Origin: Kudoa neothunni
Lineage: Eukaryota > Cnidaria
NCBI GenBank assembly: GCA_964304625.1
Contig: OZ199839.1
Coordinates: 9,734,001 to 9,798,000, forward strand
Length of the DNA: 64,000 nt
Direction: 5' to 3'
Each line of letters opens with the position of its first letter. Within the stretch, counting starts at the first letter, position 1. The position numbers and the translations under genes are program-made. Below, one piece after another: positions 61,033 through 64,000 of the stretch. Below the pieces are notes generated by a model that searched no databases, had not been told where the DNA came from, and worked only from the letters and a program-made list of their open reading frames with translations.

Positions 61033-63998
61033 ATGGTCTCATTTACCTTGATTGTTGCATTATTATGTAATAAATTAAAATTCTAGATTCTTTTTAAACC
61101 ATTTTAGGCATTAAGGAAGTTTTTGTGCTTGGAGCCACAGGTGCGGCTACCGAACCTGCCAAAGTTCTCACCTATCGCATAGCAGACAGTGACAAAGTAC
61201 ATCTGACTTTATCTGGAACAACTTATGCTACATCAGAAAAAAAATGCCTTATAAGGAAAGAAAAGGAAGATACGGTTGAATTTGACCATATAAATACATG
61301 TCCTAACAATGATAATTCACATGGGACTGGGAAATGTCTTCGTGCTTGCTCTGGAGATGATATCAAATTGTCGTTTGATAAGCTATCCCCCAGAACAAAA
61401 TATGTCTATGTATATTCTGGGGATGGTGCCGACGCCATAAAAGAAAAGATCACTGGTGGAGATGTGTTTGGATTGCCTATACGTATTCTTCGTTTATTAT
61501 ATATATATAATTGATTGAGTTTAGCGCTATTGGTGAATCCAATCATCACAATATCCATACACGATTCAACTAAATTGAAACTTGCAACAAAAACATGCCC
61601 CAAAGTCACTTGTCCAATTTATTACAAAGGTGTCCAATACGTCGCCGGTACCACTGGTGCTACTTGCGAAGCTGAAATTACAAATACAGTTGATTTTGAC
61701 GTGCTGATACCTCACTATGAAATGAAATGTAAGAATTTACCAAGCTTCTTCTACCATATGCCAAATATATACATGAAAAAAAACATTGACATATATAAAC
61801 CCCAATACTATGTGACCTATAAAGAGGGTGACAACGCAAAGACGAAATATCTCTTAAAGTTTACAAATGCTTTCCCATCAGAAATTTGTTTTTTTAATGT
61901 AAAAGATGCAGCGGCTAGCGCACAGGGGAGTGCGAATACCTATTCATCATCGTGCGGTGGTGATGCTGGAAAAAAATGTCATGCCCCATGTGATAATGTT
62001 GAATTGGAACTAGCTACATCCAAGCCGATCGTGAAAATATTAATTCAAACTCGACATCATAGATTAGAAGTAGCAAACAATCAATACGATGGTTATGAAG
62101 AGAAAAAATTTGGTAAGATTTCAGTCAATTTTAAGTAATCATCATTGAATTTTAGCTATTGTTGAGGCTACAAGTGCAAGCACTCTTTTAACAACACATT
62201 CTGCCACTGGAGTAACAATTAACCGATCTCTCTACAATCCAAGCAATAATGAAAATAACGTAAAATTAGCTAATTGCGTATTAAAGTACTTTCCAGCTGA
62301 TATACCAAGAACAACAGTGAGATCCGCGGCAAATTGTCAAAATACTGCGTGTCAAAATGATTGTTCAGTCAGCTCCACTATTGATGGATTGACTGCAGGA
62401 AAAGCATATATATTTGAAATAGCCCCTACTACCGATTTAGATAATTATACTGGTTTTAAAGAATATTTGTTTTTCAGAACAAGTAATTTAGCAAAGTTTA
62501 CAATCATTATTACAATTTATTCTCAGCTAAAGCTAGCGCGTCAAATTACGTTACTACCTCTCCAACAACAACCGACGTAACAGCTACATTAAAGGCGATT
62601 GACGGTAATGTGGGAACAGCATCAACCGAACCAACATGTGCATATTATTTCAGTGAACAAGGAAAAGGAACATTTGTGGAAGCAGAATGTGAAGATAGTA
62701 AACCATGCAGAGGATTTTGTAGGGACATCAAGAAATTGATAAATCTAAATCCCAAAACAAATTATGATATTAAGGTTGTTTCAAATAAAGACTATGGAAT
62801 AAAAATATTTGAAAACGTCTCAACAAGTAAAAATATGATATTAAAATCTCATTTAATCTAATTTACGTTTGATAGCTTTTTCAACCCTCACTCTATCCCA
62901 CAATTTCCTCGATAAAGGATTTCGAGTTGTTGGAAGATTAACAACTGCATATACAGAAGCAATATGTCACTATAAACTTAAAGTTAAAAATGGAACTAGT
63001 TCAAATGTAGTTTATTCCTGCCCAACAATTGCCCCTTCTCCTCCACAGGACAACCCACCCAATACTAATGCTGTTCAATCTTCCACGAATCAAAATTTAG
63101 AACAATCTAATTTGATCAGTCATATAAATTCTTACAATAATAGAGTTGCAAGGGCAAGTGGTGTAGCTGATTTAACTCCAAGTTCATCTACGAACACTCC
63201 AACTACGATTACTCCTACTGCGACTAATCAGTCTAAGTTCCCACCGTGCAATAAACCACCTCTATGCAGCAGCATAATAATCAGCGAGGGTTACGAGGCT
63301 GATAAAGAATACCAAGTATTGGTTACAGCTGTAGACAGATCGGAAGAAATTACCATCAATATTCCCAAAAGTATAATATTTATTTATCAAACTATAGAAA
63401 GTTCTAATATATCACACACAAATAGATGCTCTCCCTGAGAATCCTGAGGAAGTAGATAAACAAATCACAGTGATTATCGAAAGAGTTGGCGATACTTTAA
63501 AAATCACATCATTGCTTCCAAAACAAAAAAATGAAAATTCATTGTGTCGATGGATATTGAAAGATATGAACGATCCTTCTTTACCAATAGTGAAAAAGTG
63601 TGACACTGTTGGAAGTAGTAGGTGTAAACTTCCAACATGTAAATCATTCACAATTGAGCGCGTAAGCGATACCAGTGATTATCATTTAACGGTTATTCAC
63701 TCCCAAGACCCTACAATAAAAGGCGTTGGGAGAATTAAACAAGGTAGTTAACAATAAATTATTATTATTTTAATGATCAATATAGGAGAAACTTCTAATC
63801 AATCAAAGTAAAATTGTAAAATGATAATATTAAATTTGATTTAATTTTTAGGGCGAGCACGTCAATGTATTTTTTAATTATTTGAGTATATTTTAATGAG
63901 ATACCATACATTTTAGGATAATTGGAATTATTGTTCCGATTGTTATCGTTGTAGTAGCAGTTGGATTGTACTTTGGTTACAAGAAGAATAAATCTTAG
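61033..63998 (+). CDS. Locus 4: modular Cys-rich FN3-like type I membrane protein, intact
   Basis: Eight exons: 61033-61066, 61108-61482, 61525-62112, 62156-62482, 62527-62826, 62876-63370, 63426-63743, 63901-63998. Every junction is phase 1 and the total is 2,535 nt (844 residues and stop). It begins MVSFTLIVALLC (signal peptide; an in-frame ATG 12 bases earlier is also possible) and ends with a membrane helix and KKNKS identical to locus 3. Exon by exon it matches locus 3, with one codon more in exon 2. Differences are frequent in exons 2-4 and nearly absent in exons 7-8. This is the only complete, uninterrupted family member here and the best reference for the others. A surface-exposed role is inference from topology. 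Confidence 0.92.
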
Positions 63999-64000
63999 GA

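Noticed and set aside
1-64000. CRISPR arrays, rRNA, operons, retroviral or Polinton-like genes
   Set aside because: Scanned for on both strands; none seen, and the intron structure shows a eukaryotic nuclear genome.

Overview
The window is AT-rich nuclear DNA of a metazoan with very small introns (mostly 37-55 nt) and dense DNA-transposon debris. A flatworm is the best guess. Three small heat-shock proteins each carry two alpha-crystallin domains, an architecture known mainly from platyhelminths, and most introns are tiny. The species cannot be named from sequence alone.

The most distinctive content is a family of large type I membrane proteins at four loci: 1-4868 (3' part of a gene), 11712-13049 (5' part, cut by a run of N), 51141-54096 and 61033-63998. 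Each consists of a signal peptide (where the 5' end is present), a row of about 100-residue fibronectin-III-like modules with four extra cysteines, one C-terminal membrane helix and a short basic tail. Nearly every module sits on its own exon flanked by phase-1 introns. Loci 3 and 4 are tandem copies that are almost identical at the 3' end and clearly diverged at the 5' end. I do not recognise this family by name.

Host genes resolved by exon chaining: a three-exon (or more) four-helix membrane protein on the minus strand (15192-16238); two heat-inducible-looking double-domain small heat-shock genes (25201-25896, 33951-34646) with perfect heat-shock elements; RRN3/TIF-IA, the RNA polymerase I initiation factor (28442-30786, five exons, about 648 residues); an unidentified spliced gene (about 34800-36550); farnesyl diphosphate synthase on the minus strand (39308-40901, nine exons); a third double-domain small heat-shock gene (48863-49444) without a heat-shock element; and a two-exon glutaredoxin (49761-50146).

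Transposons: a near-complete Mutator-like element (5168-8499) with a 9-bp target duplication and its empty site preserved at 13300-13308; two non-autonomous Helitrons (9550-10187, 19418-21027), the first also with its empty site at 14345/14346; three pogo/Tigger copies (about 17900-19230, 41610-43128, 55035-57166) and a 71-bp pogo miniature; a decayed piggyBac (about 21719-23640); a hAT C-terminal scrap (36788-37005); a second, decayed Mutator-like element (44810-46515), perhaps nested in a TTAA-flanked element (44287-47180); a Merlin/ISXO2-type element (57667-58715); and two tRNA-like SINE scraps. No rRNA, CRISPR, retroviral or Polinton-like element was seen.

Three otherwise intact conserved genes each show exactly one single-base indel (locus 3, RRN3, FDPS), which suggests uncorrected assembly errors rather than three separate pseudogenes.
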